Below, in pieces: positions 11,141 to 22,973 of a stretch of 64,000 nt of DNA. Both the position numbers and the translations under genes were made by a program. Below the pieces are notes generated by a model. That model was given only the letters and a program-made list of their open reading frames with translations. It searched no databases and was not told the origin of the DNA. How positions within the stretch are numbered: position 1 is the first letter of the stretch; each line of letters opens with the position of its first letter. The DNA is from Yersinia ruckeri ATCC 29473 (GTDB lineage: Bacteria; Pseudomonadota; Gammaproteobacteria; Enterobacterales; Enterobacteriaceae), in NCBI RefSeq assembly GCF_000754815.1, contig NZ_KN150747.1, positions 443,309-507,308 of the forward strand, written 5' to 3'.

Positions 11141-12208
11141 ATGAAAATACTGGTCATCGGCCCTTCTTGGGTTGGCGATATGATGATGTCGCAAAGTTTA
11201 TACCGCACCCTGAAGGCCGAATATCCGGCAGCAGAGATCGATGTGATGGCACCCGCGTGGTGCCGTCCACTTCTGGCAAGAATGCCCGAGGTGCGCCGCG
11301 CTATTCCTATGCCATTGGGCCATGGGGTATTTAATCTGGAAGGTCGCCGCCGTTTGGGCGTTGCATTGCGCGAAGAGGGTTATGATCGCGCTTATGTATT
11401 ACCTAACTCGTTTAAATCTGCGTTAATACCCTATTTTTCAGGCATTCCCCAACGCACTGGCTGGCGTGGTGAAATGCGCTATTTCCTGCTTAACGACATG
11501 CGTATTCTTGATAAACAAGCCTTTCCACTGATGGTGCAACGCTATGCCGCTCTGGCTTATGATAAATCACGCATCCAGTCAGCCAACGATTTACCACAAC
11601 CGATTCTTTGGCCACAATTGCAAGTACAGGAAGAAGAAATAGCCGAAACCACCGCCACCTTCAACCTAAGCGATAATCGACCAATCATCGGTTTTTGTCC
11701 TGGGGCAGAATTTGGCCCAGCCAAACGTTGGCCACATTACCATTATGCCGCTCTGGCACAGAAATTGATTGATGATGGCTATCAAATTAGCCTATTTGGC
11801 TCTGAAAAAGACCATAAGGCTGGAGAAGATATTCGTCAGGCACTCAATGAACACAGCCGTGATTTCTGCCTGAATCTGGCAGGGCAAACGACACTGGATC
11901 AAGCCGTGATACTGATTGCCGCCTGTAGCGCCGTAGTCAGTAACGATTCTGGCCTGATGCACGTAGCTGCGGCATTGAATAAACCGCTTGTGGCTCTATA
12001 CGGCCCAAGCAGCCCAGATTTCACGCCACCGCTGTCAGATAAAGCCACCGTTATTCGGTTGATTACTGGCTACCATAAAGTTCGTAAAGGTGGTGCCGAT
12101 CAAGGTTATCACCAAAGCCTGATCGACATTCAGCCGGGACAGGTTATGGAAGCACTGCAACGCCTGCTCGCCAACCTGGCAAACACTACGGTTAATGAGG
12201 CTCACTGA
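11141..12208 (+). CDS. waaF: ADP-heptose:LPS heptosyltransferase II
   Basis: Adds the second heptose of the lipopolysaccharide core at the inner membrane. The 355-residue GT9 enzyme has the N-terminal GPSWVGDMMMSQ motif, FCPGAEFGPAKRWP in mid-protein and the donor-site VSNDSGLMHVAAAL. Its TGA overlaps the waaC ATG by one base, so the two are translationally coupled. Confidence 0.96.
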   Translation: MKILVIGPSWVGDMMMSQSLYRTLKAEYPAAEIDVMAPAWCRPLLARMPEVRRAIPMPLGHGVFNLEGRRRLGVALREEGYDRAYVLPNSFKSALIPYFSGIPQRTGWRGEMRYFLLNDMRILDKQAFPLMVQRYAALAYDKSRIQSANDLPQPILWPQLQVQEEEIAETTATFNLSDNRPIIGFCPGAEFGPAKRWPHYHYAALAQKLIDDGYQISLFGSEKDHKAGEDIRQALNEHSRDFCLNLAGQTTLDQAVILIAACSAVVSNDSGLMHVAAALNKPLVALYGPSSPDFTPPLSDKATVIRLITGYHKVRKGGADQGYHQSLIDIQPGQVMEALQRLLANLANTTVNEAH

Positions 12209-13173
12209 TGCACGTTCTGATCATCAAAACCTCATCAATGGGCGATGTTTTGCATACTTTACCCGCCCTTACCGATGCCATGACCGCCATTCCCGGTATT
12301 CGCTTCGATTGGGTAGTAGAGGAAGGTTTTACCCAAATTCCTAGCTGGCATCCCGCGGTGGATCATATCATTCCAGTGGCTATTCGCCGCTGGCGAAAAA
12401 ACTGGTTTGGCAGCGATACCCGGCAGGAACGCTGTGATTTCAAACGGGTCGTGCAAGAACGCAACTATGATTTGGTGATCGATGCTCAAGGTCTGATAAA
12501 AAGTGCGGCTTTAATTACCCGCATTGCCAAGGGCACTCGACATGGCCCTGATTGTAAAAGCGCTCGTGAACCGTTCGCCAGTTGGTTTTATAATTGTCGC
12601 CATGAGATTGATAAACAACTGCATGCGGTAGAACGCACCCGTCTGCTTTTTGCCAAAAGTTTGGGCTATGCCAAACCGGAAACTGTTGGTGATTATGCCA
12701 TCGCCCAACGCTTTCTTAGCCATCGCCCAGTAGATACTGGGGAATATCTGGTATTCCTGCATGCGACAACCCGTGACAGCAAACACTGGCCAGAAAGTCA
12801 CTGGCATCAACTGATTGAGCAGGTTCAGCCTACTGGACTGAAAATAAAGCTGCCTTGGGGAGCCGAACATGAGTATCAGCGGGCGTTGCGGCTAGCCGAC
12901 AATTTCCCTCATGTAGAAGTGCTACCGAAACTCAGTTTACAGCAGGTTGCCGAGGTGCTCGCTGGCGCTAAAGGCGTGGTTTCTGTCGATACAGGGTTAA
13001 GCCATCTGACGGCTGCGCTGGCGCAGCCCAATATCACGTTATTTGGCCCGACCGATCCCGGATTGATTGGTGGTTACGGCCAGAATCAGGTGTCGATAAT
13101 CTCTGAGTCGAAATGCATGGATAGCATTACCGCTCAGGCCGTGATGACCGAGTTGGAAAAAACCGTATTCTGA
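12208..13173 (+). CDS. waaC: ADP-heptose:LPS heptosyltransferase I
   Basis: Adds the first heptose to Kdo2-lipid A. The 321-residue GT9 protein has the KTSSMGDVLHTLPAL start, HATTRDSKHWPE, and the donor-site VSVDTGLSHLTAAL. In E. coli K-12 waaC is followed by waaL, but here a 610-base gap without a gene follows, and no O-antigen ligase is present in the window. Confidence 0.96.
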   Translation: MHVLIIKTSSMGDVLHTLPALTDAMTAIPGIRFDWVVEEGFTQIPSWHPAVDHIIPVAIRRWRKNWFGSDTRQERCDFKRVVQERNYDLVIDAQGLIKSAALITRIAKGTRHGPDCKSAREPFASWFYNCRHEIDKQLHAVERTRLLFAKSLGYAKPETVGDYAIAQRFLSHRPVDTGEYLVFLHATTRDSKHWPESHWHQLIEQVQPTGLKIKLPWGAEHEYQRALRLADNFPHVEVLPKLSLQQVAEVLAGAKGVVSVDTGLSHLTAALAQPNITLFGPTDPGLIGGYGQNQVSIISESKCMDSITAQAVMTELEKTVF

Positions 13174-13783
13174 ACGATGCCTTTCCCCTCTGCGCAGCAG
13201 CCTTTGTTGCGCAGCTCAAATCTTTTATTCAGACTTAAACATTTTTTATTAATGTGATGAGTAATATTTCAGTCAAGAACAAGTCCATGAAAAATATTAG
13301 TAACTGCCGTTAGTTTTAATCGTGATAATTAATATCGATACTAATTTAAATCCTACTTTAAAAATGACGCTTCGGTTATTCCCCTCACCACAGCAATATC
13401 CTTTACCTGAATTAACGAGAACGCTTTAGTAAGAAATACCCACTGTTACAAGGTCAACGAGGCCGCCAAGCTATATACGATTATATCTTGTTGTTAAGTC
13501 AGTATTTCTAAATAAACCGATTAAAATCTCCCACATTGATTTCTTTTTTATCACTGCTGATTTTTTCTGGTTAAGCGTAATAAATCCTATTCTCACCAAA
13601 AGATGGCTATAGAATAAATAACTCAAAAAACAAGTCGGATTATTCGGCATTTCACTACTGAATTGATGGGCTAACCGAATAAATCGGCGATATTGGCCAC
13701 CAGATACCGTTAAACCGGAAGAGAGCCTTTCTTCAGCGGTTATGGTATTATTCCTAGTAACTCATATAAATGAATTTGATAGA
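13174..13783. other. gene-free AT-rich gap between waaC and waaA
   Basis: No open frame longer than a few dozen codons with a ribosome site or familiar protein sequence is visible on either strand. A weak GC hairpin (TGCGCA...TGCGCA) lies soon after the waaC stop. The stretch is clearly richer in A+T than its neighbours. It probably carries the waaA promoter, but I cannot place it, and I see no JUMPStart/ops element. Confidence 0.55.
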
Positions 13784-15061
13784 ATGTTGCTGCGTTTATA
13801 TCAGGTACTCCTCTACCTAATCCAACCTCTGATTTGGCTGCGATTGTTACTACGCAGCCGTAAAGCCCCCGCTTATCGCAAGCGTTGGGGAGAACGTTAT
13901 GGTTTTTGTGCTGGTAAAGTTGTGGCTGGCGGCATCATGCTGCATTCCGTTTCAGTCGGCGAGACTCTGGCCGCAATTCCTCTGGTCAGGGCGTTGCGCC
14001 ATCGCTACCCTTCACTACCTATCACCGTCACCACCATGACACCGACGGGTTCTGAGCGGGTACAGTCCGCTTTTGGCAAAGACGTTCATCACGTTTACCT
14101 GCCTTATGACTTGCCGGGTTCGGTAAATCGCTTCCTTAATCAAGTTAATCCCAAGCTGGTTATTATTATGGAAACCGAGCTATGGCCAAACCTGATTAAT
14201 GCGCTGCACCATCGCAAAATTCCATTGGTTATCGCCAATGCGCGTCTTTCTGCCCGATCGGCTACCGGCTACAAAAAAATTGGTGGCTTTATCCGTAATA
14301 TATTGCGTCGTATCACGCTAATTGCCGCGCAAAATCAGGAGGATGGCGAACGCTTTATCGAATTGGGCTTGAAGCGATCGCAACTCACGATTACCGGTAG
14401 CTTGAAATTTGATATCTCAGTCACGCCAGAACTGGCTGCTCGGGCCATTACGCTCCGCCGCCAATGGGCAGCTCACCGTCCAGTATGGATTGCAACCAGC
14501 ACCCATGATGGTGAAGAAGCTATTCTACTGGAAGCACATCGTCAGTTGTTATTGCAATACCCAACGCTGTTACTGATTCTGGTTCCACGTCATCCTGAAC
14601 GCTTCCCTAAAGCCATCGAGCTTACCCAGAAAGCAGGTTTCAGCTATACCTTGCGCAGTGCCAGTGAAATTCCATCCAGCACTACACAGGTAGTGATCGG
14701 TGACACCATGGGTGAACTGATGCTGCTCTATGGCATTGCCGATATGGCTTTTGTCGGTGGTAGCCTAGTTGAGCGTGGTGGACATAATCCATTGGAAGCG
14801 GCTGCCCATGCAATTCCCGTGATGATGGGGCCGCATACGTTTAATTTTAAAGATATTTGCGCCAAGCTTGAGCAGGCTGAAGGCCTGATTACCGTGACTG
14901 ACGTGGCATCATTGGTGAAAGAGATCTGCATATTATTAACTGACGAAGATTGCCGCCTGTATTATGGTCGTCATGCCGTCGAAGTTCTGCACGAGAACCA
15001 AGGGGCATTACAGCGATTATTACACTTGCTGGAGCCTTATTTACCGCCACGGAGCCACTAA
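13784..15061 (+). CDS. waaA: Kdo transferase (3-deoxy-D-manno-octulosonic acid transferase)
   Basis: Bifunctional inner-membrane-anchored enzyme that adds two Kdo residues to lipid IVA. The 425 residues match E. coli exactly when started at the ATG at 13784 (MLLRLYQ); an upstream ATG at 13742 would add 14 residues not seen in relatives. It has an N-terminal membrane anchor, HSVSVGETLAA, METELWPN, and the C-terminal donor site GGSLVERGGHNPLE. The waaE start codon abuts its stop. Confidence 0.95.
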   Translation: MLLRLYQVLLYLIQPLIWLRLLLRSRKAPAYRKRWGERYGFCAGKVVAGGIMLHSVSVGETLAAIPLVRALRHRYPSLPITVTTMTPTGSERVQSAFGKDVHHVYLPYDLPGSVNRFLNQVNPKLVIIMETELWPNLINALHHRKIPLVIANARLSARSATGYKKIGGFIRNILRRITLIAAQNQEDGERFIELGLKRSQLTITGSLKFDISVTPELAARAITLRRQWAAHRPVWIATSTHDGEEAILLEAHRQLLLQYPTLLLILVPRHPERFPKAIELTQKAGFSYTLRSASEIPSSTTQVVIGDTMGELMLLYGIADMAFVGGSLVERGGHNPLEAAAHAIPVMMGPHTFNFKDICAKLEQAEGLITVTDVASLVKEICILLTDEDCRLYYGRHAVEVLHENQGALQRLLHLLEPYLPPRSH

Positions 15062-16317
<1,256 letters not shown>

Positions 16318-16319
16318 AT

Positions 16320-17129
16320 TCAGTGCTGGCAGTTGCGGCAGAAAAATGTGCTGCGCTGCCCGTGTCTTGCACTTTCGATCAGATGACCACAACGTCTGCA
16401 AGGCTCACCTGCCCGGCCATAGACCTGTAACTCCTGCGCAAAATAGCCTGGTTTGCCGTCTGACTGTAAAAAGTCACGCAGTGTCGTTCCACCTTGTTCG
16501 ATAGAACGTTGCAATACCCTCTTTATGGTCGTCACCAGCAATTCAGCCTCAGGCTCGGTGAGCGATCCCGCAGGTCGTTCTGGTGATATTCCGGCAACAA
16601 ACAGCGATTCACTGGCGTAAATATTACCCACCCCAACCACAACTTTATTATCCATTAGCCAAGGCTTAATCAGGGTGCGCTTGTTACGGGATAGACTAAA
16701 CAGATAGGATGCGCTAAACGCTTCACTCAGCGGCTCAGGGCCAAGATGTGCCAAAACACTACTGGTTGTCAGGTCTGAAGCCCATAGCCAAGCTCCAAAT
16801 CGACGTGGATCGGTATAACGCAATATCTTTCCGTTACTGAGTACCAAGTCCACATGGTCATGTTTCTCTGCCTCGGTTTCCTCTGGAAGAATACGTAAAC
16901 TCCCGGACATTCCCAAGTGGATGATAATCCAACCTCTCGGCAATTCTAGTAGTAAATACTTGGCGCGACGCTGCACACTGAGTACCAGTTGGTCGCTCAG
17001 TGCCAGGATTTCATCGGAAACAGGCCAGCGCAGGCGAGCATTTCTGACGATGGCATATTGAATATTGTGGCCGACCAAATAGGGTTCAATCCCACGCCGA
17101 CTGGTTTCAACTTCTGGTAATTCAGGCAT
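16320..17129 (-). CDS. mutM: formamidopyrimidine-DNA glycosylase (Fpg)
   Basis: Removes 8-oxoguanine and opened purines and cuts the abasic site. The 269 residues match the family. The mature N-terminus PELPEVET carries the catalytic Pro and Glu, HLGMSGSLR is in the N-domain, and the C-terminal zinc finger has four Cys (CRRC...CRNC). It lies downstream of rpmB-rpmG in the same direction but beyond a strong terminator. Confidence 0.97.
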   Translation of the reverse strand: MPELPEVETSRRGIEPYLVGHNIQYAIVRNARLRWPVSDEILALSDQLVLSVQRRAKYLLLELPRGWIIIHLGMSGSLRILPEETEAEKHDHVDLVLSNGKILRYTDPRRFGAWLWASDLTTSSVLAHLGPEPLSEAFSASYLFSLSRNKRTLIKPWLMDNKVVVGVGNIYASESLFVAGISPERPAGSLTEPEAELLVTTIKRVLQRSIEQGGTTLRDFLQSDGKPGYFAQELQVYGRAGEPCRRCGHLIESARHGQRSTFFCRNCQH

Positions 17130-17169
17130 TTAACCTCCAAACCAACGCAGTTTATTGCCCTTTATATAA

Positions 17170-17198
17170 CAAAAAACCCGGCCGAGGCCGGGTTTTTA
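17170..17198 (-). terminator. terminator after rpmG
   Basis: A 7-bp GC-only stem (CCCGGCC with GGCCGGG, minimal loop) is flanked by A6 and T5, so it can act on either strand. It lies between the rpmG stop and the mutM start, so mutM is probably fed by readthrough or its own promoter. Confidence 0.88.
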
Positions 17199-17212
17199 AT
17201 AATCCACTAAAA

Positions 17213-17383
<171 letters not shown>

Positions 17384-17391
17384 TCAGTTCC

Positions 17392-17649
<258 letters not shown>

Positions 17650-17693
17650 TCAGCTCGAGCTTCGTATAGGGTATGGCCGCCTCGTCAGGCTTT

Positions 17694-17783
17694 AGAGCCC
17701 ATCTCAGCAAATTCACTGAGAAGACTCAATGTCATCAGGTCAGAAACCCCTGTCACCAGGCATAAACCTGCTGAGATAGGCTC
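17694..17783 (-). promoter_or_regulatory. long inverted repeat in the rpmB 5' leader
   Basis: Arms of 15 bases at 17694-17708 and 17769-17783 (GAGCCTATCTCAGCA on the minus strand against TGCTGAGATGGGCTC) pair at 14 Watson-Crick positions, with one A-G mismatch. They enclose about 60 bases. The element lies between the rpmB promoter and start codon, so it would be transcribed. A leader-level control of L28/L33 synthesis is an inference. Confidence 0.55.
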
Positions 17784-17817
17784 TTCACGCCAAACCCAAG
17801 ATTCTCAAAGGTGGCGT

Positions 17818-17846
17818 AGTATACGCTCTGAAGCGTAAGTGCTCAA
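17818..17846 (-). promoter_or_regulatory. sigma-70 promoter for rpmB-rpmG
   Basis: On the minus strand TTGAGC (-35) and TATACT (-10) are separated by exactly 17 bases. Transcription would begin near 17811, leaving a leader of about 180 nucleotides before the L28 start. Confidence 0.7.
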
Positions 17847-17889
17847 GTCCCGAACAGCTAAAGATCCCGAAAGGATCGAGAAAATATCT

Positions 17890-18558
17890 CTAAATCCAGC
17901 CTCGTTCAGCAAAAGAGACACATTCGCCACGGCCAACCACCAAATGATCGAGCACCCGAATATCTAATAATGAGCAGGCTTTTACCACCTGCGCAGTGAT
18001 CAAACGGTCGGCTTGGCTCGGTTCAGCCTTCCCCGACGGGTGATTATGCGCCAGAATCAACGCAACAGCATTAATCTTTAGCGCTTCACGCACAATTTCC
18101 CGCGGATGGACCTCTACGCTGGTGATGGTACCAGTAAACATCTCCTCATGGCGAATAACACGATGCTGGTTATCTAAAAACATCACTAAAAAAACTTCAC
18201 GTTCACGTTCAGACAGCACATTTTGTAAATATTTTTGTGTCATCCTCGGGTTCAACATCGCATTCTCTTTCACCATGTGGTTAGAAAAGCAACGACTAGC
18301 CAGTTCAGATATCGCCTGAATTTGACTGTATTTAGATTTTCCCATCCCTTTTTGGGCACAAAGGGTCTGATAATCCGCCGACATCAACCGATAAAGAGAA
18401 CCAAATTCAGCGATAAGATGCTCAGCCATTGCCATTACATGAAGGCCCGGCATCCCGGTTCGCAAAAATATCGCCAACAATTCCGTATCACTGAGTGCCT
18501 CAGCACCGTGTTTCAACAATTTCTCTCTGGGGGCAACCCCATTTAGCCATGGTTCCAT
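17890..18558 (-). CDS. radC: RadC family JAB/MPN-domain protein
   Basis: The 222-residue protein has an N-terminal helix-hairpin-helix-like part (about 1-100) and a C-terminal JAMM domain with the metal-binding HNHPSG motif plus downstream Asp (AEPSQAD). The biological role of RadC is unsettled; the old DNA-repair link in E. coli was traced to another gene. The ATG at 18558 follows GGAG by 7 bases; a TTG two codons earlier is less likely. It is divergent from coaBC. Confidence 0.93.
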   Translation of the reverse strand: MEPWLNGVAPREKLLKHGAEALSDTELLAIFLRTGMPGLHVMAMAEHLIAEFGSLYRLMSADYQTLCAQKGMGKSKYSQIQAISELASRCFSNHMVKENAMLNPRMTQKYLQNVLSEREREVFLVMFLDNQHRVIRHEEMFTGTITSVEVHPREIVREALKINAVALILAHNHPSGKAEPSQADRLITAQVVKACSLLDIRVLDHLVVGRGECVSFAERGWI

Positions 18559-18750
18559 CCTCAAGCTCCCTTCGTCCCTGTGCCGAAATAATCATGGCAT
18601 GACCGCGATTTCTGCACGACCATTCCAAATAAACCTTGCGCGACAGCACGCAAATTTTAGATTGATCTGCCTCCAGCATCGTCCCCTATAGCAAAACTGC
18701 TCACGGGTTATGCTAAAATATCGCCTCTTTCGGCTTTAATTCGGACAATC

Positions 18751-19968
18751 ATGATGACGGGACTTTCCGGCAAACATATTGTGCTCGGTATCAGTGGTGG
18801 CATAGCTGCCTATAAATGCCCCGAGCTGGTACGCCGCTTACGCGATAAAGGTGCAGATGTTCGGGTCGTAATGACAACAGCAGCCAAAGCTTTTATTACT
18901 CCGCTAACTTTGCAGGCCGTTTCAGGATTTCCCGTTGCTGACGATTTACTCGATCCGGCTGCTGAAGCTGCGATGGGTCATATCGAACTGGGTAAATGGG
19001 CAGATTTGGTCATTATGGCACCGGCAACAGCGGATTTATTGGCTCGAGTGACTGCCGGTATGGCTAATGACCTGCTGACGACGCTTTGCCTGGCAACAGC
19101 AGCCCCCATTGCCGCAGTACCGGCCATGAATCAGCAAATGTATCGCGCCAGCGCTACCCAGGCCAATCTGCAAACGCTGGCCAGCCGTGGTGTGCTGGTA
19201 TGGGGGCCGGACAGTGGTAGCCAAGCTTGTGGTGACGTAGGCCCTGGGCGTATGCTGGATCCGTTGGAAATCGCTGCCTTGGCGGAGCGTCATTTTTCTG
19301 TAAAACAAGACTTGCAACATCTCCATATCATGGTCACCGCAGGCCCAACGCGCGAAGCTCTGGATCCGGTGCGTTTTATCAGTAATCACAGTTCGGGCAA
19401 GATGGGCTTTGCCATCGCTCAAGCTGCCGCGCAGCGCGGTGCTCACATGACATTGGTGGCCGGTCCCGTCAATCTACCAACGCCGCCAGGCGTACATCGT
19501 ATTGACGTCATCAGCGCTCTTGAAATGCAGGATGCAGTCCAACAAGCTGCTCCCCACCAACATATTTTCATTTCCTGTGCTGCCGTTGCCGATTATCGAG
19601 CGGAACAGGTTGCCGATGAAAAAATAAAAAAACAGGGTGATGAAATCACACTGAAAATGGTGAAGAATCCAGATATTGTTGCCGGTGTCGCCGCCATGAC
19701 TAAAAAACGTCCATTCGTCGTCGGGTTTGCTGCCGAAACCCAGAATGTGGAAGAATACGCGCGACAAAAACTGGTGCGGAAAAATCTGGACCTGATTTGT
19801 GCCAACGATGTATCACTTGCAGAACATGGTTTTAATAGTGATACCAATGCATTACACCTTTTTTGGCCAAACGGTGAGAAGCGCTTGCCTCACAGCGATA
19901 AATCCCTGCTTGGTCAGCGTTTAATAGACGAGATTGTCAGCCGTTATGATGAAAAAAATCGACGTTAA
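18751..19968 (+). CDS. coaBC: bifunctional phosphopantothenoylcysteine decarboxylase/synthetase
   Basis: Two consecutive coenzyme A steps in one protein of 405 residues. The N-terminal flavoprotein half (about 1-190) shows [10 protein letters not shown] and PAMNQQMY. The C-terminal CoaB half (about 190-405) shows ITAGPTRE-like [19 protein letters not shown] and ICANDV. Its end overlaps the dut start by 23 bases, the classical dfp-dut arrangement. Confidence 0.97.
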   Translation: MMTGLSGKHIVLGISGGIAAYKCPELVRRLRDKGADVRVVMTTAAKAFITPLTLQAVSGFPVADDLLDPAAEAAMGHIELGKWADLVIMAPATADLLARVTAGMANDLLTTLCLATAAPIAAVPAMNQQMYRASATQANLQTLASRGVLVWGPDSGSQACGDVGPGRMLDPLEIAALAERHFSVKQDLQHLHIMVTAGPTREALDPVRFISNHSSGKMGFAIAQAAAQRGAHMTLVAGPVNLPTPPGVHRIDVISALEMQDAVQQAAPHQHIFISCAAVADYRAEQVADEKIKKQGDEITLKMVKNPDIVAGVAAMTKKRPFVVGFAAETQNVEEYARQKLVRKNLDLICANDVSLAEHGFNSDTNALHLFWPNGEKRLPHSDKSLLGQRLIDEIVSRYDEKNRR

Positions 19969-20404
19969 AATTCTGGACCCACGTATTGGCAGCGAATTTC
20001 CATTGCCAACTTATGCCACCCCAGGCTCCGCAGGCCTGGATTTACGAGCCTGTTTGGATAGCGCGGTAGACCTCGCTCCAGGTCAAACCACATTGTTACC
20101 AACCGGTTTAGCTATCCATATCGGTGATCCCGGTCTGGCCGCCGTTATTTTACCTCGCTCTGGTTTAGGTCATAAACACGGTGTGGTACTCGGTAATCTG
20201 GTTGGTTTGATTGACTCTGATTATCAAGGACAACTGATGGTTTCCGTATGGAACCGTGGGCAGCAGTCTTTCACTATCGAACCAGGTGAACGTATTGCCC
20301 AGATGGTATTTGTACCGGTAGTACAAGCCGAGTTCAATCTGGTCGAAGATTTTGACCTCAGTGAACGTGGTGCCGGTGGTTTTGGTCATTCTGGTCGCCA
20401 ATAA
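19946..20404 (+). CDS. dut: deoxyuridine 5'-triphosphate nucleotidohydrolase (dUTPase)
   Basis: Hydrolyses dUTP to dUMP and pyrophosphate, keeping uracil out of DNA. The 152-residue trimeric enzyme shows the five family motifs: [35 protein letters not shown] and the flexible C-terminal [10 protein letters not shown]. Start is the ATG at 19946 inside the end of coaBC; an upstream start would add four residues. Confidence 0.97.
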   Translation: MMKKIDVKILDPRIGSEFPLPTYATPGSAGLDLRACLDSAVDLAPGQTTLLPTGLAIHIGDPGLAAVILPRSGLGHKHGVVLGNLVGLIDSDYQGQLMVSVWNRGQQSFTIEPGERIAQMVFVPVVQAEFNLVEDFDLSERGAGGFGHSGRQ

Positions 20405-20526
20405 TCGACCCTAAACCTCAATACCGTAAAAAAACTATCACATAAGCCGCTTGGGCCTTGTATCCAGAGCGGCCGGTGTTCAGGTTTTTGTTAATTAAGT
20501 CATTTTTAGCAAGGGTCTAATCGGAC

Positions 20527-21123
20527 ATGGCAGAGAAAGAAAATACGAAAAGGAATCGGCGCGAGGAAATATTGCAGGCTTTGGCGCAAATGCTGGAATC
20601 CAGCGATGGAAGTCAGCGGATTACTACCGCTAAACTGGCCGCCAACGTCGGTGTTTCTGAGGCTGCGTTATATCGACATTTCCCAAGCAAAACAAAAATG
20701 TTCGATAGCCTGATCGAGTTTATTGAAGATAGTCTGATGTCCCGCATTAATCTAATCCTGCAAGACGAGAAAGAAACCTTTAATCGTCTTCGGCTTATTC
20801 TATTGCTGGTTCTTGGATTCGCCGAGCGGAATCCAGGTCTGACCCGCATCATGACTGGACATGCATTAATGTTTGAGCAGGATCGCCTACAGGGCCGCAT
20901 TAATCAGCTATTTGAACGTATTGAAGCGCAACTACGCCAAGTATTGCGAGAAAGAAAACTGCGGGAAGGTCAAGGTTTTATGCATGATGAAACCCTCCTA
21001 GCGACGCAACTGCTCGCTTTCTGTGAAGGGATGCTGTCGCGCTTCGTCCGTTCCGAATTCCGCTATTTGCCAACGCAAGAGTTTGATGCGCGCTGGCCTC
21101 TGGTCATGGCGCAACTACAATAA
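20527..21123 (+). CDS. slmA: nucleoid occlusion factor SlmA
   Basis: TetR-family DNA-binding protein that binds SBS sites and blocks FtsZ assembly over unsegregated chromosome. The 198 residues match E. coli; the HTH is at about residues 27-60 ([20 protein letters not shown]). The dut-slmA order is conserved in enterics. Confidence 0.96.
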   Translation: MAEKENTKRNRREEILQALAQMLESSDGSQRITTAKLAANVGVSEAALYRHFPSKTKMFDSLIEFIEDSLMSRINLILQDEKETFNRLRLILLLVLGFAERNPGLTRIMTGHALMFEQDRLQGRINQLFERIEAQLRQVLRERKLREGQGFMHDETLLATQLLAFCEGMLSRFVRSEFRYLPTQEFDARWPLVMAQLQ

Positions 21124-21141
21124 GTCACCGGCCAAAAATGC

Positions 21142-21165
21142 AAAAAGGGCCGTTAGGCCCTTTGA
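21142..21165 (+). terminator. bidirectional terminator after slmA
   Basis: An 8-bp perfect stem AAAGGGCC / GGCCCTTT with loop GTTA, 20 bases past the slmA stop, with A and T runs in the stem ends. Confidence 0.75.
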
Positions 21166-21205
21166 GGTTAATGACAAAGTGCTCGCTGCGGTGAAAACCG
21201 GCAGA

Positions 21206-21350
21206 TCGTCAAGACGCCGTGAATACGTCCTTGTCGGCTCGTTCCGCGCCATCCCTGGCGCGGACGTTTGACTCTTCTACCGGTCTTCCCCACCAGAGAT
21301 CGCAGGACCGCGGTTTGTCAGCAGTCTGAAAGTGCCGTTAGGCTCTTTCG
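21206..21350. repeat. candidate extragenic repeat element with hairpins between slmA and pyrE
   Basis: The convergent gap contains a perfect 8-bp stem CCGCGCCA / TGGCGCGG with loop TCCC (21244-21263). A second GTTA-loop hairpin at 21328-21349 is a near copy of the slmA terminator. The intervening GC-rich text resembles dispersed intergenic elements of Enterobacterales, but I see no second copy in this window, so the repeat status is a guess. Confidence 0.4.
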
Positions 21351-21371
21351 TATTTATCAGTATATGACGTT

Positions 21372-22013
21372 TTAGATGCCGTATTGCTCACGATAAGTGC
21401 GCACCGCAGCAAGATGATCGGCCATTGCCGGTTTTTCTTCCAGATAGGTAATTAAGTCATTCAGCGTAACAATTGAAATCACTTTGCAGTGATAATCCCG
21501 TTCCACCTCTTGAATTGCTGAAATCTCGCCACGTCCGCGTTCCTGACGGTCCAGCGAAATCATTACCCCCGCCAGAGAGGCTCCCTGCGCACCAATGATC
21601 TCCATTGACTCACGAATCGCCGTACCTGCCGTAATAACGTCGTCAACCAACATCACCCGACCTTGCAGTGGACTACCGACCAAACTGCCACCTTCGCCGT
21701 GATCTTTGGCTTCTTTACGATTAAAGCAGTAAGGTACGTCGCGCTGATGATGCTCAGCCAAAGCTACAGCAGTGGTCGTTGCAATAGGAATACCTTTATA
21801 TGCCGGGCCAAATAGCAGATCAAACTCCACACCACAATCCATCAAGGCTGCAGCATAAAAACGCCCCAGTAACGCCAGATCCAGCCCGGTGTTAAACAGT
21901 CCTGCATTAAAGAAGTAAGGACTTATTCTCCCAGATTTCAGGGTAAATTCGCCAAACTTCAAAACCTGTTTGTTAAGCGCAAACTCGATAAAATCGCGCT
22001 GATAGGCTTTCAT
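21372..22013 (-). CDS. pyrE: orotate phosphoribosyltransferase
   Basis: Converts orotate and PRPP to orotidine monophosphate in pyrimidine synthesis. The 213 residues match E. coli; the PRPP-binding motif [13 protein letters not shown] is clear. It lies downstream of rph with the attenuator hairpin between, so expression is expected to respond to pyrimidine level. Confidence 0.97.
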   Translation of the reverse strand: MKAYQRDFIEFALNKQVLKFGEFTLKSGRISPYFFNAGLFNTGLDLALLGRFYAAALMDCGVEFDLLFGPAYKGIPIATTTAVALAEHHQRDVPYCFNRKEAKDHGEGGSLVGSPLQGRVMLVDDVITAGTAIRESMEIIGAQGASLAGVMISLDRQERGRGEISAIQEVERDYHCKVISIVTLNDLITYLEEKPAMADHLAAVRTYREQYGI

Positions 22014-22097
22014 TGGTGTATCTCCTTTCCAGATAAGTGACTGCAGTGGTCAGCTACCCATCTATCCTCGATAGGATGCTCTCAGGTAACCGGGCAT

Positions 22098-22130
22098 AAA
22101 AAAGGCGACTATTTCGTCGCCCTAATAAAA
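22098..22130 (-). terminator. pyrE attenuator between rph and pyrE
   Basis: On the minus strand GGCGAC...GTCGCC (6-bp stem, 6-base loop) is followed at once by six T residues, and the stem begins only about ten bases after the rph stop codon. This matches the known enteric pyrE attenuator, where ribosomes translating the rph end prevent termination when UTP is low. Confidence 0.85.
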
Positions 22131-22847
22131 TTATTGTTCCAACACCGCTCTCTGTGCCTGGAAGATAGACTCTATTCCTCCCCGGGCCAAAGCCAACAGA
22201 GCCAGCAATTCTTCATGACTGAACGGCTCGCCTTCTGCGGTGCCCTGCACCTCAATCATGCGGCCATCTTCCATCATTACCACGTTCATATCGGTTTCTG
22301 CTGCGGAATCTTCCACATACTCCAGATCGCACATGGCTTTGCCTTTAACGATACCAACAGAAACAGCGGCAACCAGTCCTTTCATCGGGTTGGATTTCAA
22401 TTTACCGTTAGCGACCAGCTTGTTCAGCGCATCGGCCAATGCTACACAAGCACCTGAAATTGATGCAGTACGTGTGCCGCCATCTGCCTGAATCACATCG
22501 CAGTCCAAAGTAATGGTGAATTCGCCCAATTTTTTCAGATCGACGGCTGCGCGTAAGGAACGAGCAATCAGACGCTGGATTTCCAGAGTACGTCCTCCTT
22601 GCTTACCTTTTGCGGCCTCACGAGGATTACGGCTGTGGGTTGCTCGGGGCAACATACCGTACTCAGCGGTAATCCAGCCCTGCCCCTGGCCCTTCAGAAA
22701 ACGTGGCACGCCTTCTTCAACGGTGGCGGTGCACAACACTTTGGTATCGCCAAACTCTACCAACACGGAACCTTCAGCGTGCTTCGTGTAATTGCGGGTC
22801 AGGGTTAATGGGCGTACTTGTTCTAGTGCTCGGCCTGCTGGGCGCAT
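22131..22847 (-). CDS. rph: ribonuclease PH
   Basis: Phosphorolytic 3'-5' exoribonuclease that trims tRNA 3' ends. The 238-residue protein is full length with [12 protein letters not shown] at the start and the phosphate-site [16 protein letters not shown] motif. Unlike E. coli K-12, which has a frameshift near the end of rph that lowers pyrE expression, the frame is intact here, so rph-pyrE coupling should be normal. Confidence 0.97.
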   Translation of the reverse strand: MRPAGRALEQVRPLTLTRNYTKHAEGSVLVEFGDTKVLCTATVEEGVPRFLKGQGQGWITAEYGMLPRATHSRNPREAAKGKQGGRTLEIQRLIARSLRAAVDLKKLGEFTITLDCDVIQADGGTRTASISGACVALADALNKLVANGKLKSNPMKGLVAAVSVGIVKGKAMCDLEYVEDSAAETDMNVVMMEDGRMIEVQGTAEGEPFSHEELLALLALARGGIESIFQAQRAVLEQ

Positions 22848-22973
22848 GGGAATTCTCCGGCGTTAAATCGATATTGGTCGCGCATTATACGGCCTTAGCG
22901 ATGTAATGCCTATCCTGCCTGATGCTGCGAGGCTATAATCCCTACATCTTTTCTTTGAAACGGGTACGCAACG

